Translations under genes and position numbers: made by a program
In this document: in pieces, positions 53,955 to 64,000 of the stretch
Numbering within the stretch: the stretch's first letter is position 1
Layout: each line of letters begins with the position of its first letter
Notes under the pieces: generated by a model
Database searches by the model: none
What the model was told of the DNA's origin: nothing
The model's input: the letters and a program-made list of their open reading frames with translations, nothing else
DNA from: Candidatus Aramenus sulfurataquae
Lineage (GTDB): Archaea > Thermoproteota > Thermoprotei_A > Sulfolobales > Sulfolobaceae
NCBI GenBank assembly: GCA_000565255.1
Contig: ASRH01000006.1
Location: 40,653-104,652, forward strand
Length of the DNA: 64,000 nt
Direction of reading: 5' to 3'

Positions 53955-55812
53955 TCAACTCCTTTTTTGCGTAGCTTACCAGCTTCTCGAAAAGGTTCTT
54001 GTTCTTCACCTTGTCTGCGTACTTGTCCTTGTTTAAGTAAAAGAGGAGCAACTCGTCCCTGCTCCTGCCCTTCACGAACGACTCCACCATCCTCAGCTCA
54101 AAATAGCCCTTCACGTCGTCGGCAACGCCCTCGTACCACTTCACGTCTTCTAGTATCTTCGAGAAACTATTCGAGTACACGTTGAAGTCCTCAATGAGCT
54201 TATCCGCAGCAGAGTAATCGAGGGTCACCGACAGCAGGTCCGTTAGATTCCTTATGCCCAGCCTTTTTGAAGCTAGCGGGCACAGACTCACGTCAGCCTT
54301 AGGGACTTTCTTCCCGTAGCCTTCCCCATTGACCATGTTGAGCAGCTCAAAGCTACAGTTTGTATCCGCGTTGTCGAACTTGTAGTTTGCGAAACACGGT
54401 ACGTGGACCCTTAGCTCCTTCATCTTGTCTTTTAACTTCCCCTTTAGGTACTCGTAAACAAACGTTACGTCGATAATCTTCACTTTCTTTAGCTCACTAA
54501 GGTAGTAGGCCTCTTCTGGGGTCAATGTTATTACTTCGTCTACGTCCCTTATCTGGTTTGCGATTCCGGAGAAGTTCCCCTTTATCATGTCGTCGAGCCC
54601 CACGTTCAACGTAATCAAGCCTACCTTTAGTCCTTCCTTGCCTAGCAGCTTAATGACCTTAAGGGCGTACTCTACCAAACCGCTGGATATGGGGGTTATC
54701 GCTATGACCTTCTTTGCAGGCAGATCGAGGTTAACCGTCTGGGAGATATTGTTGGACTTTGCCCTTTTCTTGAGGTCTCCAACTATGTCCAGCCCTGCGG
54801 GGCAAACGGAAACGCACTTACTGCACATGTGACAGTTGGCTACTTTTTCGCCTTGGTTGTAGTAGGATAAGACGTAGAAGCCCAAGGGGGAGTAGGCTAT
54901 TGACCCCCTTTGCTCAGCGTGAGGACAGACGTCAACGCACCTTCCGCATAATATGCAATTGTTAAAGAGGGTTCTGTCGTTGACGTCTGAGAAGCCTCGA
55001 TTGTACTCCAAGACCAGGGGAGAGTGAGAAAACGCGTAGTAGGTCACCTCCCCCTTCCTGAAGAGGAGGTACAAGTTGGTAACGTTAGCAAAGTCTTTTG
55101 GATTAAAGTTGAGCAGGGGGACTGTGCCAACGTACCTGAACTTGTGGTCCTTTACGGGTAGCTTGTATTTGTCAGCATCGCTGAAACCAACTAGGTAACC
55201 CCTAAGTAACGCCTCCCTTATTGAGGGGTACGCCACGTAAAGCTTGGCTCTGTTTCCCTCCTTTATCAACGTAACGTCCCTGAAGACGGGAAAGGAAGTA
55301 ATGAACCACTCCCTAGCCTTGTTTGCAAGATATAAATAGTCTCCTTCAAGTACCTTGTACATGAGGGGTCTGGTTTCCTTGTTAATGAAGATTGAGTAGA
55401 CTATCCCTCCCCTGTATTTCCCCTTGTATTTTTCTCCGTTTAGGTACGCCTCTACCTTGACCCTGTTGTTGATCTTGCCGAACTCGTTGTAGCCAAAGCA
55501 CGCATCCTCGAACTGGATAGAGCCACCCACGCTGAAGTCGGAAATACAGTAAACCTCAGGGTTGAACTTAAGCACTTCCTTCCACTTGGTCCCTGCAAGC
55601 ACCCTTAATTTATCCCCTAAGTCTTCAATTCCTCTTAATCCCGTTAAGTCCGCTACCTTTTTCCCCTCAACTCCCCTAAACGTCTCATACCTAGGCACGA
55701 AGTCTGAGAGAACCTTTAAGTCTTCCTCCCCCCTTATTTTGGTTACGATCTCTGGGGGGAATGACACTACTGTAGGTGACAAAGCAGAAAAAAGCAAGCT
55801 TTCCTCGTTCAT
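53947..55812 (-). CDS. FAD/Fe-S oxidoreductase-like protein, distant relative of 14043 gene
   Basis: A 621-aa protein with a diverged FAD-linked-oxidase-like N-terminal part (about 1-275, starting with [24 protein letters not shown]). Two 4Fe-4S motifs follow, [12 protein letters not shown] (near 287) and [12 protein letters not shown] (near 328), and then a C-terminal domain with [10 protein letters not shown] (near 455) and SLCPLASKR (near 500), which hold single cysteines where a CCG domain would have pairs. The order resembles the oxidoreductase at 14043, but the FAD motifs are weak, so it may be an electron-transfer or partly inactivated paralogue. Confidence 0.65.
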   Translation of the reverse strand: MNEESLLFSALSPTVVSFPPEIVTKIRGEEDLKVLSDFVPRYETFRGVEGKKVADLTGLRGIEDLGDKLRVLAGTKWKEVLKFNPEVYCISDFSVGGSIQFEDACFGYNEFGKINNRVKVEAYLNGEKYKGKYRGGIVYSIFINKETRPLMYKVLEGDYLYLANKAREWFITSFPVFRDVTLIKEGNRAKLYVAYPSIREALLRGYLVGFSDADKYKLPVKDHKFRYVGTVPLLNFNPKDFANVTNLYLLFRKGEVTYYAFSHSPLVLEYNRGFSDVNDRTLFNNCILCGRCVDVCPHAEQRGSIAYSPLGFYVLSYYNQGEKVANCHMCSKCVSVCPAGLDIVGDLKKRAKSNNISQTVNLDLPAKKVIAITPISSGLVEYALKVIKLLGKEGLKVGLITLNVGLDDMIKGNFSGIANQIRDVDEVITLTPEEAYYLSELKKVKIIDVTFVYEYLKGKLKDKMKELRVHVPCFANYKFDNADTNCSFELLNMVNGEGYGKKVPKADVSLCPLASKRLGIRNLTDLLSVTLDYSAADKLIEDFNVYSNSFSKILEDVKWYEGVADDVKGYFELRMVESFVKGRSRDELLLFYLNKDKYADKVKNKNLFEKLVSYAKKELTT

Positions 55813-55844
55813 GTTAGAATGTAGCCATTGTGGGAATAAATCTT

Positions 55845-58067
55845 TTACCTAACGCTCTCTCCCCACACGTCCTCTTCTTTGGGGACTTCTCCCTTCATTA
55901 CCTCCGATATTAGTCTAAGGGACTTCCTCCTTGACAGGAACTTGTTGTTGTTTCCGCAATACGGGTCGTAAACGCACTTGGGGCAACCGTCCTCGCAGTC
56001 GCACTTTTCCACTATGTCCTTTGCCACTTCGTACGCGTCCTCTAACCTCTCGTACAGAAGCTTGGAGACCCCACTACCTCCCACTGAGGAGTCGTATATT
56101 ACCACGTGTCCACTCGGGTAGCTTATGCCAGAGAGGTCAGTTAGGGAAGCTCCAGCTACCACCCTGCCGGCATGTATTAACACGTGTTCGGTGGCGTGGT
56201 ACGCTTCTATTCCATCCACTAAGGAGAACTCGCTCAACAAGGGGTGCTTTATTATCATGCCCTTTGTGGTGTAAGAGAAGGTTATTGGATCGTCGTACTC
56301 AAACTCACCCGCGCTCCTCTCCCTCTTGGAGTAAATGTCGTGGACTACGTATCCCCTCACCGAGATCTCTATGCTTACTTCCCCGTACTTCACTGGTAGG
56401 TTGTACACTTTCCTGCTCTCGAGCTCCTTGAACCCCTTCAAGTCCACTGAGTAAAGCGGTTTAGTGTAGTAAGGAAGGTCCTCCTCGACCTTCTTCACCT
56501 TAGCTACTAGCCTGGCTAAGTCTAGGCTTTCGACTACGTAAGTCTTCTTTGATGCCAAGTAAACGGCGTTGGGGTAGAGGTCATATAAAGCGACTGGGAG
56601 CTCCCTTTCTGCAACCTTCTTGTCTCCATGGTATACCTTTACTATGGGCCCAGAGCTCCTTAGGGACGACCGCTGGAATACCTCCATGGCCTTCCTCGTT
56701 GAGTAGACCACGCCGTTGACTATTTTCACTACGCCTTCCTTCTCTAGAAGGAGTAAGGCTTTCCTCCAGAGCTCGGGGAACGCCTCAAGCCTCTCAGCCT
56801 TCTTTTCCAGTAAGAAGGCTAAGGCGTGGACTTTTACTACCTCGAGGTTAGAGGTGTCAAAGGGCAAAGGGCTCAGTTTCCTGTTAAAGAACTCCTCTGG
56901 CCTCCTGAGGAAGTAGGAGTCTATTGGGTCTTCACCCATTATCGTGAACACGTACCCAGCCCTATTCCTCCTCCCAGCCCTTCCTGCCCTCTGAAGGTAC
57001 TTGGAGTAGCTTGGGGGGTTCTCAGCCATCACTACTGCGTCAATTGAGCCAATGTCTATCCCGAGCTCCAACGTCGGGGTCGCCACTACTCCGGGTATTT
57101 CTCCCCTTCTCAGCCTCTCCTCTACCTTTATCCTCTCCTCTGGGAGGATCCCTGCCCTGTGCACCTCAAGGTCTACGCCAAACCTTTTGGCTATCTTTGC
57201 AGTTAGCTCTGCCATTTGTTGCGAATCCACGAACGCTAGGACCTTCATTCCCTTGTTCACTAGGAAGGAAGCTAGGAAGGCAGACAAAGTCCACCTGCTG
57301 ATACCATTGGAGTTGACCAACACGTGGAAAGCTGTCCCCTTCCTTCTGGTGCTACCGTAGATCACCTTCCCAGGCAGGCCAAAGAGCCCCTCGAACATGT
57401 AGGGGGAAGCGCCTATTGTGGCACTAGAGGATATCACTTGTACGTCCCCTTGGAACTCTCTAATTCTGTCCATTAACATCCTGAGGTGGGAACCAAGAAC
57501 GCCCTCGTAAACGTGGAGCTCGTCGAAGACGAAGTGTTTACTTCCTCTTATCAGTTCCCTGAAGTCCGGGCTTAGCGTCAAGCTCCTATGTATCATGTCT
57601 GGATTTGTGATGAGCACCTCCGGAGGGTCGGAGTAGATCCTCTTCCTCTCCTCCCTTGGGGTGTCCCCATCTAGCACCGCAACCCCTACGCCTAGGCCTT
57701 TGGCGAACTCCATTACCCTGGAGAGCTGGTCCCTTGCCAGGGCCTTTGTTGGATAGACCAAGACGCTCCTCTCGCCCTTTAACGCGAACTGTAGTACTGG
57801 GATGAGGAAAGCCTCAGTCTTTCCAGTCCCAGTACCGGAGACGATGAGTACGTTATTTCCCTTCAGTACCTCCTTGACAGCCTCCTCCTGGAACTTGTAG
57901 AGCCTTGCATACTTAAGCCCCTTCAGTACCTCCTTGAGCTTGGGGTCTAGTGGCAGTTCATCCACGTATGCTCCAGCGTCGGGTTCAAGGGCTGTTTCTA
58001 CGTGAACGTGGGCTACAGAAGCGTTGAAGTAGGCAAGTCTCTCCTTTACCTCCTCCAAAATGTCCAT
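55845..58067 (-). CDS. DEAD/H-box helicase with C-terminal cysteine cluster (MrfA/YprA-like)
   Basis: A 740-aa superfamily 2 helicase. Q-motif-like [13 protein letters not shown], Walker A SGTGTGKT (near 80), FDELHVYEG as motif II, SSATIG as motif III, then [13 protein letters not shown] and [10 protein letters not shown] (motifs V and VI). The C-terminal MZB/DUF1998-type end has [16 protein letters not shown], a four-cysteine metal site. This is the layout of bacterial MrfA/YprA and archaeal relatives, DNA-dependent 3'-5' helicases implicated in crosslink repair. Divergent from the small gene at 58100. Confidence 0.9.
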   Translation of the reverse strand: MDILEEVKERLAYFNASVAHVHVETALEPDAGAYVDELPLDPKLKEVLKGLKYARLYKFQEEAVKEVLKGNNVLIVSGTGTGKTEAFLIPVLQFALKGERSVLVYPTKALARDQLSRVMEFAKGLGVGVAVLDGDTPREERKRIYSDPPEVLITNPDMIHRSLTLSPDFRELIRGSKHFVFDELHVYEGVLGSHLRMLMDRIREFQGDVQVISSSATIGASPYMFEGLFGLPGKVIYGSTRRKGTAFHVLVNSNGISRWTLSAFLASFLVNKGMKVLAFVDSQQMAELTAKIAKRFGVDLEVHRAGILPEERIKVEERLRRGEIPGVVATPTLELGIDIGSIDAVVMAENPPSYSKYLQRAGRAGRRNRAGYVFTIMGEDPIDSYFLRRPEEFFNRKLSPLPFDTSNLEVVKVHALAFLLEKKAERLEAFPELWRKALLLLEKEGVVKIVNGVVYSTRKAMEVFQRSSLRSSGPIVKVYHGDKKVAERELPVALYDLYPNAVYLASKKTYVVESLDLARLVAKVKKVEEDLPYYTKPLYSVDLKGFKELESRKVYNLPVKYGEVSIEISVRGYVVHDIYSKRERSAGEFEYDDPITFSYTTKGMIIKHPLLSEFSLVDGIEAYHATEHVLIHAGRVVAGASLTDLSGISYPSGHVVIYDSSVGGSGVSKLLYERLEDAYEVAKDIVEKCDCEDGCPKCVYDPYCGNNNKFLSRRKSLRLISEVMKGEVPKEEDVWGESVR

Positions 58068-58099
58068 ATATTTAACTCTCTTCTGCGAAGGTTATAACG

Positions 58100-58312
58100 A
58101 TGTCTGAGGTAATCCAGAGCAAGGAGGAGCTGAGGTCTTACCTGCAGGCCAAGGAGGCAATAGGCACAGACAAGGTTGAGGTGGTAGTGACAGAAGACGT
58201 ACTGGAGGCGTCCCCTGAGATAGCCAGAAAGTACAACTACTCCATAGTAGATGGAGAGGATTTGCCAAACGGCTACGTGAAGCTCTACTTGGTTTACAGA
58301 AAGCTGAAGTGA
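58100..58312 (+). CDS. Small hypothetical protein
   Basis: A 70-aa acidic protein with helix-strand-helix-strand pattern (SKEELRSYLQAKEA, KVEVVVTEDVLEA, EIARKYNYSIVDG, YVKLYLVYRK) suggesting a compact alpha-beta fold. Not recognised. It is divergent from the helicase gene over 32 bp and lies 41 bp before the GAT-QueC gene, so may share its transcript. Confidence 0.6.
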   Translation: MSEVIQSKEELRSYLQAKEAIGTDKVEVVVTEDVLEASPEIARKYNYSIVDGEDLPNGYVKLYLVYRKLK

Positions 58313-58353
58313 TAGTTTTTTAGTTTACCCCGAGAAAGTGTCGGAAGGTCAAA

Positions 58354-59742
58354 TTGTGCAGCGTTAGTGGAGTTATCTTATTGGAAAGGGCGGATTACAG
58401 GGAAGTGGAGAGGAGGCTAGCTAGGATCCTAGTCAAGGCTGAGGACAGGGGTAGGGACAGCTTTGGGGTAGTGGCAGTAAACAGAGACGGATCAGTCAAC
58501 GTTGTAAAGTCCCTCGGTAGGCCCTCAACTCAGGAGGAGAAGCTTAGGGGCATTTTGAGCGAAGACACCTTTGTGGTGGTGGCAAACAACAGGGCAGAGC
58601 CCACTACAGAATACGTCAGACAGAAGACCCAAGAGGACATTCAGCCGTTCGTGGGGGAGAGGTACATAGTAACGCACAACGGAATAATAGCCAACGACCA
58701 AGAACTCGAGGTAAAGTATAAGCTAACTAGGAAGACCAAGATCGATTCAGCCGTAATCCCCCCACTCCTAGATAAGACTTGGGACGGAAGCCTGGAGGGC
58801 CTCAGGAAATTGCTATCCGAAGTGAAAGGAAGCTTTGCCTTCATTATCGCCGACAGGAAGAGGCCAGACAGGATCTTCATAGCCCAGAACTTCAAGCCAG
58901 TTTACATGGCATACGACGTCTCCTTAAAAGCGGTGTTCTTTTCCTCGCTTGACGACTACTTTGAAGTAGGTCCCTTCGACCCAGTCAACGTCAGGAAGCT
59001 GGAGCCCTACAGCGTAGTGGAGGTGACTAGGCAGAAAGAGTTCAGGGAGTTGCCCCTCCTTGAGCAGAAGAGGAAAAGGGCTTTGGTAATAGCCAGCGGC
59101 GGCCTCGACTCAACAGTGGCAGCTACAAAGCTACTGAGAGAGGGATACGAAGTGACGTTGCTGCACTTCAACTACAAACACAAGGCCGAGGAGAGGGAGA
59201 GGGAGGCAGTGAGAAAGATTGCTGAGTACCTCCACGTCCCCTTAATAGAGATCGACACGGAGCTCTTCAGGATAATTGGGAACACCACCTTGCTGAAGGG
59301 AGGAGGGGAGATAGTGAAAGACAGGAACGGGGAAGAGGGAGCTGAGTTCGCCCACGAGTGGGTCCCCGCAAGGAACTCAATATTCCTTACCGTCGCTTTA
59401 GGCATAGCCGAGGCTCAAGGCTACGACGCGGTAGCAACTGGCATAAACTTGGAGGAGTCAGGAGCCTACCCGGACAACGAGATGGAGCTCATGAGGCTCT
59501 TCAACAAGCTCTCCCCCTACGTTACTGGACCCAACAAGAAGGTGGAAGTGCTAATGCCAGTGGGGAACTTAGTGAAGCACGAGATAGTGAGGCTTGGAGT
59601 GGAGATAGGGGCACCTCTCCACTTGACTTGGAGCTGTTACGAGGGAGGGGAGAAGCACTGCGGTAAGTGTGGGCCATGCTACATGAGGAAGACAGCCTTC
59701 AGGATAAACGGGCTCAAGGACCCTGTGGAGTACGAGAGCTAG
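58354..59742 (+). CDS. GAT-QueC fusion, archaeosine-type tRNA modification enzyme
   Basis: A 462-aa protein joining a class II glutamine amidotransferase domain (about 1-235) to a QueC-like PP-loop domain (about 240-462). Cysteine directly after the start methionine (MCSVSGV) is the Ntn nucleophile, which fixes TTG 58354 as the start. [10 protein letters not shown] and [10 protein letters not shown] are amidotransferase motifs. QueC shows [15 protein letters not shown] near 247, [14 protein letters not shown] and the zinc site [15 protein letters not shown] near 430. In crenarchaea such GAT-QueC proteins are reported to convert preQ0 in tRNA to archaeosine, in place of ArcS. Confidence 0.88.
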   Translation: MCSVSGVILLERADYREVERRLARILVKAEDRGRDSFGVVAVNRDGSVNVVKSLGRPSTQEEKLRGILSEDTFVVVANNRAEPTTEYVRQKTQEDIQPFVGERYIVTHNGIIANDQELEVKYKLTRKTKIDSAVIPPLLDKTWDGSLEGLRKLLSEVKGSFAFIIADRKRPDRIFIAQNFKPVYMAYDVSLKAVFFSSLDDYFEVGPFDPVNVRKLEPYSVVEVTRQKEFRELPLLEQKRKRALVIASGGLDSTVAATKLLREGYEVTLLHFNYKHKAEEREREAVRKIAEYLHVPLIEIDTELFRIIGNTTLLKGGGEIVKDRNGEEGAEFAHEWVPARNSIFLTVALGIAEAQGYDAVATGINLEESGAYPDNEMELMRLFNKLSPYVTGPNKKVEVLMPVGNLVKHEIVRLGVEIGAPLHLTWSCYEGGEKHCGKCGPCYMRKTAFRINGLKDPVEYES

Positions 59743-60335
59743 ACCACCCTCACGTTGATTGTTTTCTTGCCCTCCACCCTTATCACGTCCCCCTTACTCA
59801 GCTTAAGGGGACCTATGAAAGCGCCCAGCGCCACGTAACCTTCCATGTAAGGCTTTACCACTTCCCTGGGAGAATAGGTTGGCGCTCCCTCAGCCACGAA
59901 CTTGGCGTTCACTATTAGCTTGAAAGTCCCAAAGGGAGGGTTGATCTCCTTACCAACGTAAAGTCTACCGGCAAAGGCGTCGTCCGCTATGACGTACTCC
60001 TTTCCTAGGTCCCACTTGTTGAACCTAGTAGCAGGGAGCTCCAATCCCAGGAAGGTCTTCTCCACGTTTCCTCCCTTGACTAGCGCTATTATCTCTACCT
60101 CAAGTTTGTGCGTGGGGAACCAAAGCTCGACCTCGTCCTCTGTGGTTATCATCTTCTTGGTGAGGACTCCCACAATTCCGCCCTTAGCTACCTTGTAGCC
60201 CCCAAGCCCCTCCATTGAAACTAACGCCTCAGCGAACTTTCTCCCCACCTCCTTTGCTTCCTCCTCCGTCAAGGGGAATGGGTCTATTACCTTCCTCTGT
60301 TTGTACGCCTCGAGGATTGCTTCAGCCTTGTCCAT
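59739..60335 (-). CDS. 2-keto-4-pentenoate hydratase-like (MhpD/FAH superfamily) protein
   Basis: A 198-aa FAH-superfamily protein resembling a short MhpD. Helical N-terminus [41 protein letters not shown], the metal-ligand segment [30 protein letters not shown], and the end [15 protein letters not shown] are in the expected order. It probably hydrates or decarboxylates a 2-oxo-enoic acid; the pathway is not evident. It overlaps the GAT-QueC gene end by 4 bp and is divergent from the molybdopterin gene. Confidence 0.72.
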   Translation of the reverse strand: MDKAEAILEAYKQRKVIDPFPLTEEEAKEVGRKFAEALVSMEGLGGYKVAKGGIVGVLTKKMITTEDEVELWFPTHKLEVEIIALVKGGNVEKTFLGLELPATRFNKWDLGKEYVIADDAFAGRLYVGKEINPPFGTFKLIVNAKFVAEGAPTYSPREVVKPYMEGYVALGAFIGPLKLSKGDVIRVEGKKTINVRVV

Positions 60336-60386
60336 AACGTGGTATTAGCAACTTAGGCTTTTATTTTTCCATGTCCAGCTTCTATC

Positions 60387-62096
60387 ATGATAGCGTGTAC
60401 TAGGGACTGTTATGATATGTGTATATTTGACGAGAAGTACAGGCCATTGAAGCTTTTCCCAGTCAACGGCTTCACTTGCTCTAGAGGTATCGCAGACCTA
60501 AAGAGAAACTTCAAGAACAGGGTGGAATCGCCAATGGTGGAGGGTAAGGAGGTCTCCTTAGAGGAGGCATTGGACTACGTGGCAAGGGCAATCAAGGGCA
60601 TAGACGACAAGTCCAAGATCCTCCACGTGGACTACGACGGGAACCAGGGGCTCTTTACTTGGTACTACCCAGCTAGGCTCTGGAACGTCTTGGGGGCGAG
60701 CAGTACAGACTATTCTATCTGCAGTCTAGAGGGACACGAGGCAATTAAGGCAGTATACGGGACTAGCTTTGGTGCTCTCCCAGAGGACTTCGCCAAGTTC
60801 AAGGCAGTGGTGTTCTGGGGAAGCGAGGCGGCGATAAGCTTCATACACGGGTGGGCGTTGCTCAGGGACAAGTACAAGGTCGCGGTGGACGTCAGGCTGA
60901 GCGAGACGGCGAAAAGGAGCGACAAGTACGTCATAGTCAAACCAGGGACTGACGTCTTCTTGGCAATAGGCGTGCTAAAGGTTCTCCAAACTAGGGGAGC
61001 AATCAAGGGAGTGCCCAACTTGGAGCTCTACGACCTAGACCACCTGTCTAGGGTTACTGGAGTGCCCGTGGAGGAGATTGAGGAACTGGCAGACGTGTAT
61101 CAGGAAATGAGGCCTTTAACCGTAATTGGCTTCGCCTTGGGCAGGAGCGTCAACGGCGGGTACGCAATAAGCGTGATCTCTCAGATCCCCCACTACCTAG
61201 GCATAGATAGGGGGTTCTTCTACTCCAACAGCCAAGGCCTAGGGATAGACTTCAACTACTTGAGGGGGTTACACTTGGCGAAGCCATCAAAGGTGGTAAA
61301 TATGGCGGAAGTGGGGGCAAGGATCAAGGAGTTCAAGCTCATCTTCGTGTGGAACGCAAACCCCATAATCTCCTTGCCAGGAGGTAACTTGATTAAGGAG
61401 GCTGTAGAGGAGGGCGATGTTACCTTGGTAGTTCACGACCCGTTCTGGTCAGAGACAGCTAAGGTAGCCAACGTGGTCCTTCCAGCCCCTACCTTCCTAG
61501 AGAAGGAGGACGTAGTGTACAGTTATTGGCACCAATACGTAGTCTACAACGAGCCCATCCTTCCCAAGAAGGGGGTGAGCGAGGTGGAACTCATGGCTAT
61601 GCTAGCGAGGAAACTCGAGGTCTCCCACCCACTCCTAGAGGAAGACCCCTGGAGTGCCTTAGACGTGGCTTTGAAGGGCACTGGGGTCACGGCGGAGGAG
61701 CTCAAGAGAAAGAAAGTGGTAAAGCTTTCCCCAAAGGTCGAGTACCGCTTTAACCCCCTCATTCCAACCCCCTCGATGCTAGAGGTTCCTGAAGGCGACA
61801 CTCTAGTGTACTCCGCCCATCCTAATTACACCAACAGCCAGTTCAAGGAGGTTTACGGAGACAGAACTGCGGTTGTTTACAACTCTAGATACGAGGGAGA
61901 GGGCTACTTAGTCACGGAGGTGGGGGAAGTGAAGGTAAAGTTCAAAAGGGAACAAGGGGTCCCTAGCGGGGTTTACTTCCTGTTTAAGTCTTCGCTTAAG
62001 AACAGCGAAGGGATTTCAGTTAACGCTGTAGTTCCACCTAAAAGAGGAAAGTTCGGCGGTCCAGTTCTCAACGCCAAGGTGAGGGTCAAGGTGTAA
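60387..62096 (+). CDS. Molybdopterin oxidoreductase (short, formate-dehydrogenase/DMSO-reductase family)
   Basis: A 569-aa Mo/W-bis-MGD enzyme. The N-terminal 4Fe-4S site is C-x3-C-x3-C-x18-C (C4, C8, C12, C31), followed by [11 protein letters not shown]. The [16 protein letters not shown] region near 110 holds candidate Ser/Cys metal ligands. [30 protein letters not shown] and [13 protein letters not shown] are standard cofactor-binding segments, and a short C-terminal MGD domain ends in [13 protein letters not shown]. It is shorter than most family members and has no partner subunit gene adjacent, so it may act as a soluble enzyme. Substrate unknown. Confidence 0.85.
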   Translation: MIACTRDCYDMCIFDEKYRPLKLFPVNGFTCSRGIADLKRNFKNRVESPMVEGKEVSLEEALDYVARAIKGIDDKSKILHVDYDGNQGLFTWYYPARLWNVLGASSTDYSICSLEGHEAIKAVYGTSFGALPEDFAKFKAVVFWGSEAAISFIHGWALLRDKYKVAVDVRLSETAKRSDKYVIVKPGTDVFLAIGVLKVLQTRGAIKGVPNLELYDLDHLSRVTGVPVEEIEELADVYQEMRPLTVIGFALGRSVNGGYAISVISQIPHYLGIDRGFFYSNSQGLGIDFNYLRGLHLAKPSKVVNMAEVGARIKEFKLIFVWNANPIISLPGGNLIKEAVEEGDVTLVVHDPFWSETAKVANVVLPAPTFLEKEDVVYSYWHQYVVYNEPILPKKGVSEVELMAMLARKLEVSHPLLEEDPWSALDVALKGTGVTAEELKRKKVVKLSPKVEYRFNPLIPTPSMLEVPEGDTLVYSAHPNYTNSQFKEVYGDRTAVVYNSRYEGEGYLVTEVGEVKVKFKREQGVPSGVYFLFKSSLKNSEGISVNAVVPPKRGKFGGPVLNAKVRVKV

Positions 62097-62151
62097 TAAC
62101 CTAAAATAGTTTATTTTATAATCTTCATGGCTTGTTTAAACCTGAATTAAT

Positions 62152-63396
62152 GTGATTAAAAGAGACACGAGGTGGATGTACTCCGCCCTTTTCTTCGGAG
62201 TCGCCAGCGGGCCCCTATCTACCTTAGTTACGCTGGAGATCCTAAGCCTCGGCGGGAACTCCATTGACGTTGCCTACGCTATCACCTTATCAAACGTGGT
62301 GCTAATACCTGCTTCCATGTTCTGGGGAATGATGGCCGACAGGTTCCACTTGAGGAAGCTCATAGTCCTTGGCTTCGTCGCCTCCACGCTCTCACTCCTG
62401 GCAATGTCCTTCTCTAGGACGATAGTGACGATAACCTCGTTGTACGCTCTCTTCACGTTCTTCAGCGTGTCCTACTCTACTCCAATGAACTTGTTAGTGA
62501 TGGAGACTAGCGAGAAGGCCAAGTGGGCCTACAACTTCTCAAGGCTCTCCATGCTCTCGTCCATAGGTTCCCTCGCTGGATTCGTGATCTCCACGGTTAC
62601 GGTGAACCTCCTCAGGATATTTCAGATCTTCATGGTGCTCACTGGCTTCGGACTCCTGGCAGTGACTACATCGCTGGTATACACGCCTAAATCAATCATA
62701 GGGATGGAGAGGATGAGCATAGTCCACCACAGGGAGTCCTTCATGACTAGACTGAAGATGCTCCCTTTAATCTTCCTCCATATACCCTCAATACATCACT
62801 TTAAGATGTTCAAGATCTCAAGGCTTACCAAGAAGCCCATAAACTACCTGCCTCTGCTTTACTTGGCGATATTCGTGTTTTACGTGTCCAGTGGGCTCTT
62901 CAACACTGTGTACCCAGTAGGGCTATACCAAGAGGGGTTGGACAAGTCTCTAGTGCTGGGGATAATAACGGGTGGTATGTTTGTGCAGATCGTTTCCTTT
63001 CACTTAGCGGGAAAGGTGCTGGAGAAGTTTGACGAGAGAGAAATGGCCTTTAGGGCATTGGTGTTGAGGGGGACGAGCTATGTGGTTATGGGCGTGTCGA
63101 CTGTATTTCCGGAATTGCTCTTGCCCATTAACGTAGTGTTCTATCCCCTGGCGGCGGGACTAGCCTTCTCCCTGTACTATTCAGCCTCTAACACCTTAAT
63201 ATTTAAGGCAGTAGGGGAGAGGAGGCAGGGGACTGGCCTGGGCGTCTACAGCACTCTAGTGGGGATAGCCCTCTTCTTGGGCTCCCTGCTGTCAGGCTAC
63301 GTCTCCCACTACCTCAAGTTCGCGACAGACTTCGCCCTAGCTGGCGTCCTCCTCTTCGTTTCTGCGTGGCTGTTCAAGTACATAGAGGAGGGATGA
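62152..63396 (+). CDS. MFS transporter
   Basis: A 414-aa major-facilitator carrier with about 12 transmembrane helices in two halves around a basic central loop (about 180-230). The first inter-helix loop has [15 protein letters not shown], matching the G-x3-D-R-x-x-R/K MFS signature. Solute unknown. TATA-like TTTATTTTATAAT at 62110-62122 is about 30 bp before GTG 62152, consistent with a nearly leaderless start. Confidence 0.88.
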   Translation: MIKRDTRWMYSALFFGVASGPLSTLVTLEILSLGGNSIDVAYAITLSNVVLIPASMFWGMMADRFHLRKLIVLGFVASTLSLLAMSFSRTIVTITSLYALFTFFSVSYSTPMNLLVMETSEKAKWAYNFSRLSMLSSIGSLAGFVISTVTVNLLRIFQIFMVLTGFGLLAVTTSLVYTPKSIIGMERMSIVHHRESFMTRLKMLPLIFLHIPSIHHFKMFKISRLTKKPINYLPLLYLAIFVFYVSSGLFNTVYPVGLYQEGLDKSLVLGIITGGMFVQIVSFHLAGKVLEKFDEREMAFRALVLRGTSYVVMGVSTVFPELLLPINVVFYPLAAGLAFSLYYSASNTLIFKAVGERRQGTGLGVYSTLVGIALFLGSLLSGYVSHYLKFATDFALAGVLLFVSAWLFKYIEEG

Positions 63397-63436
63397 CAGG
63401 ATAGGCAATACGTGGTCCCATTGCTCGCTTTGTCGC

Positions 63437-63940
63437 TTACGCTTGCCTCTTCCCAAGCCTATCCCTGAAGAACCCTAAGGCGCCAACCGCTATACCCGCT
63501 ATGAGAAGGGCTATGCCCAAGTACCCGGTCACCTCTATCAGCATTAAATCGTTCTCCGGTATGTAGCCATAAGAGTAAAAGACCCTCTGCGCTTCCGTCT
63601 GATTGTTGGTTATGTTCACCTGCCCGTTGGACGGGTAAACGTAGTAGAAAAACGTCCCGTTCTGGGCGTTTTCGAAGTACTTTGACGACTGGGGGACAGT
63701 TACGTGGAGGGGTAAAAGGGAGGACGTGTTGTAGACGAGAACGAAGATGCTGTTGTTGCTTTCCCCGTCGTAACTTACCGCGATAGTCGTACCGGGGGTG
63801 GCGTTTAAGTCCTTCAAGTTCCTGGAAAGCTGTGACGCTATGCCGGTCGACTGTTGGTAAGCCAAAAGAGGAGAGAGGATAAAGAGCACAAGTAGCCCTG
63901 CCACTGCTACTAATATTCCTATCTTAGTTAATTTGTTCAT
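63437..63940 (-). CDS. Membrane-anchored extracytoplasmic protein
   Basis: A 167-aa protein with an N-terminal transmembrane helix (about 7-28), a 105-residue extracytoplasmic domain rich in N-x-S/T sequons (NAT, NNS, NTS, NGT, NIT, NNQT), and a second helix (about 137-158) with a basic cytoplasmic tail. The sequon density suggests a glycosylated surface protein. Not recognised further. A TATA-like AGTATTTTACTC on the minus strand lies about 26-30 bp upstream of ATG 63940. Confidence 0.65.
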   Translation of the reverse strand: MNKLTKIGILVAVAGLLVLFILSPLLAYQQSTGIASQLSRNLKDLNATPGTTIAVSYDGESNNSIFVLVYNTSSLLPLHVTVPQSSKYFENAQNGTFFYYVYPSNGQVNITNNQTEAQRVFYSYGYIPENDLMLIEVTGYLGIALLIAGIAVGALGFFRDRLGKRQA

Positions 63941-64000
63941 TAGAGAACTAGAGCTCTGCCAAGAGTAAAATACTTTTTCGAAAGAAGGATTTCGTTTTGC

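Noticed and set aside
57595..57640. C/D sRNA antisense to the helicase gene
   Set aside because: GTGATGA is present but no CTGA occurs at the needed distance, and the sequence is explained by helicase codons.
1..64000. CRISPR arrays, tRNA or rRNA genes, intact insertion sequences
   Set aside because: No regularly spaced repeats, no T-arm GTTCAAATC-type sequences in gene gaps, and no transposase with terminal repeats were seen on reading both strands.

Overview
The window is chromosomal DNA of a thermoacidophilic crenarchaeon of the order Sulfolobales, with a Metallosphaera-like lineage as the best guess. The evidence is a base composition of roughly half G+C by eye, dominant AGG/AGA arginine codons, archaeal TATA boxes about 26 bp before many start codons (leaderless genes), and GGTGA-type Shine-Dalgarno sites inside operons. 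The gene content agrees: segAB, a FoxG-like iron-oxidation membrane protein, archaeal CoA enzymes, ThiDN, GAT-QueC, a PaREP1-type protein and C/D box sRNAs. Genes are densely packed, often overlap by 4-40 bp, and lie in short blocks that alternate in strand. No rRNA, tRNA, CRISPR array or intact insertion sequence was found.

Layout. 1-8 kb: end of an AAA ATPase, an inositol-phosphatase-family enzyme, thioredoxin reductase, then a pterin group (DHPS-like protein, PTPS/QueD-like protein, MptE), a 2-isopropylmalate-synthase-family enzyme and a metallo-hydrolase. 8-11 kb: two ribbon-helix-helix proteins, a C/D sRNA whose D' guide matches 16S rRNA, a RAM-domain protein and an ABC-2 exporter. 11-14 kb: the archaeal pantothenate/CoA branch (PanB, phosphopantothenate synthetase, pantoate kinase). 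14-21 kb: a FAD/Fe-S oxidoreductase, fused MoaD-MoaE, ThiDN, an HD hydrolase, pyrophosphatase and a membrane glycosyltransferase.

21-27.6 kb is the most interesting block. It is a single-promoter, overlapping four-gene unit made of a HerA-family translocase, a 1017-aa P-loop ATPase with a long helical tail, a coiled-coil protein and a NurA-family nuclease. I do not recognise a named system with this layout; DNA processing or defence is an inference.

27.6-40.8 kb: RNA m5C methyltransferase, DUF5752-like protein, NifX-like and Rdx proteins, an N-terminal fragment resembling heme-copper oxidase subunit I beside a FoxG-like protein, enoyl-CoA hydratase, a second ABC-2 exporter, AIR-synthase-like and CobY-like proteins, an unassigned locus at 37.8-38.1 kb, a stand-alone ThiN protein, PadR and an SQR-like flavoprotein. 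40.8-44 kb: the chromosome-segregation pair segAB with clustered TCTAGA palindromes in and around it, and a ferritin-VIT1 iron protein. 44-64 kb: HEPN protein, nitrilase, CBS-HPF-like fusion, HDAC-family deacylase, PurT, two nuclease-like proteins, a second C/D sRNA, MoaB, a second FAD/Fe-S protein, an MrfA-like helicase, GAT-QueC (archaeosine), a molybdopterin oxidoreductase and an MFS carrier.

Three genes (mptE, the leuA-like gene and thiDN) have conserved N-termini reaching upstream of any ATG/GTG/TTG. In each, the in-frame codon at the expected place is one transition away from a normal start (ATA, GTA, ACG). This is either real near-cognate initiation or a sequence problem.
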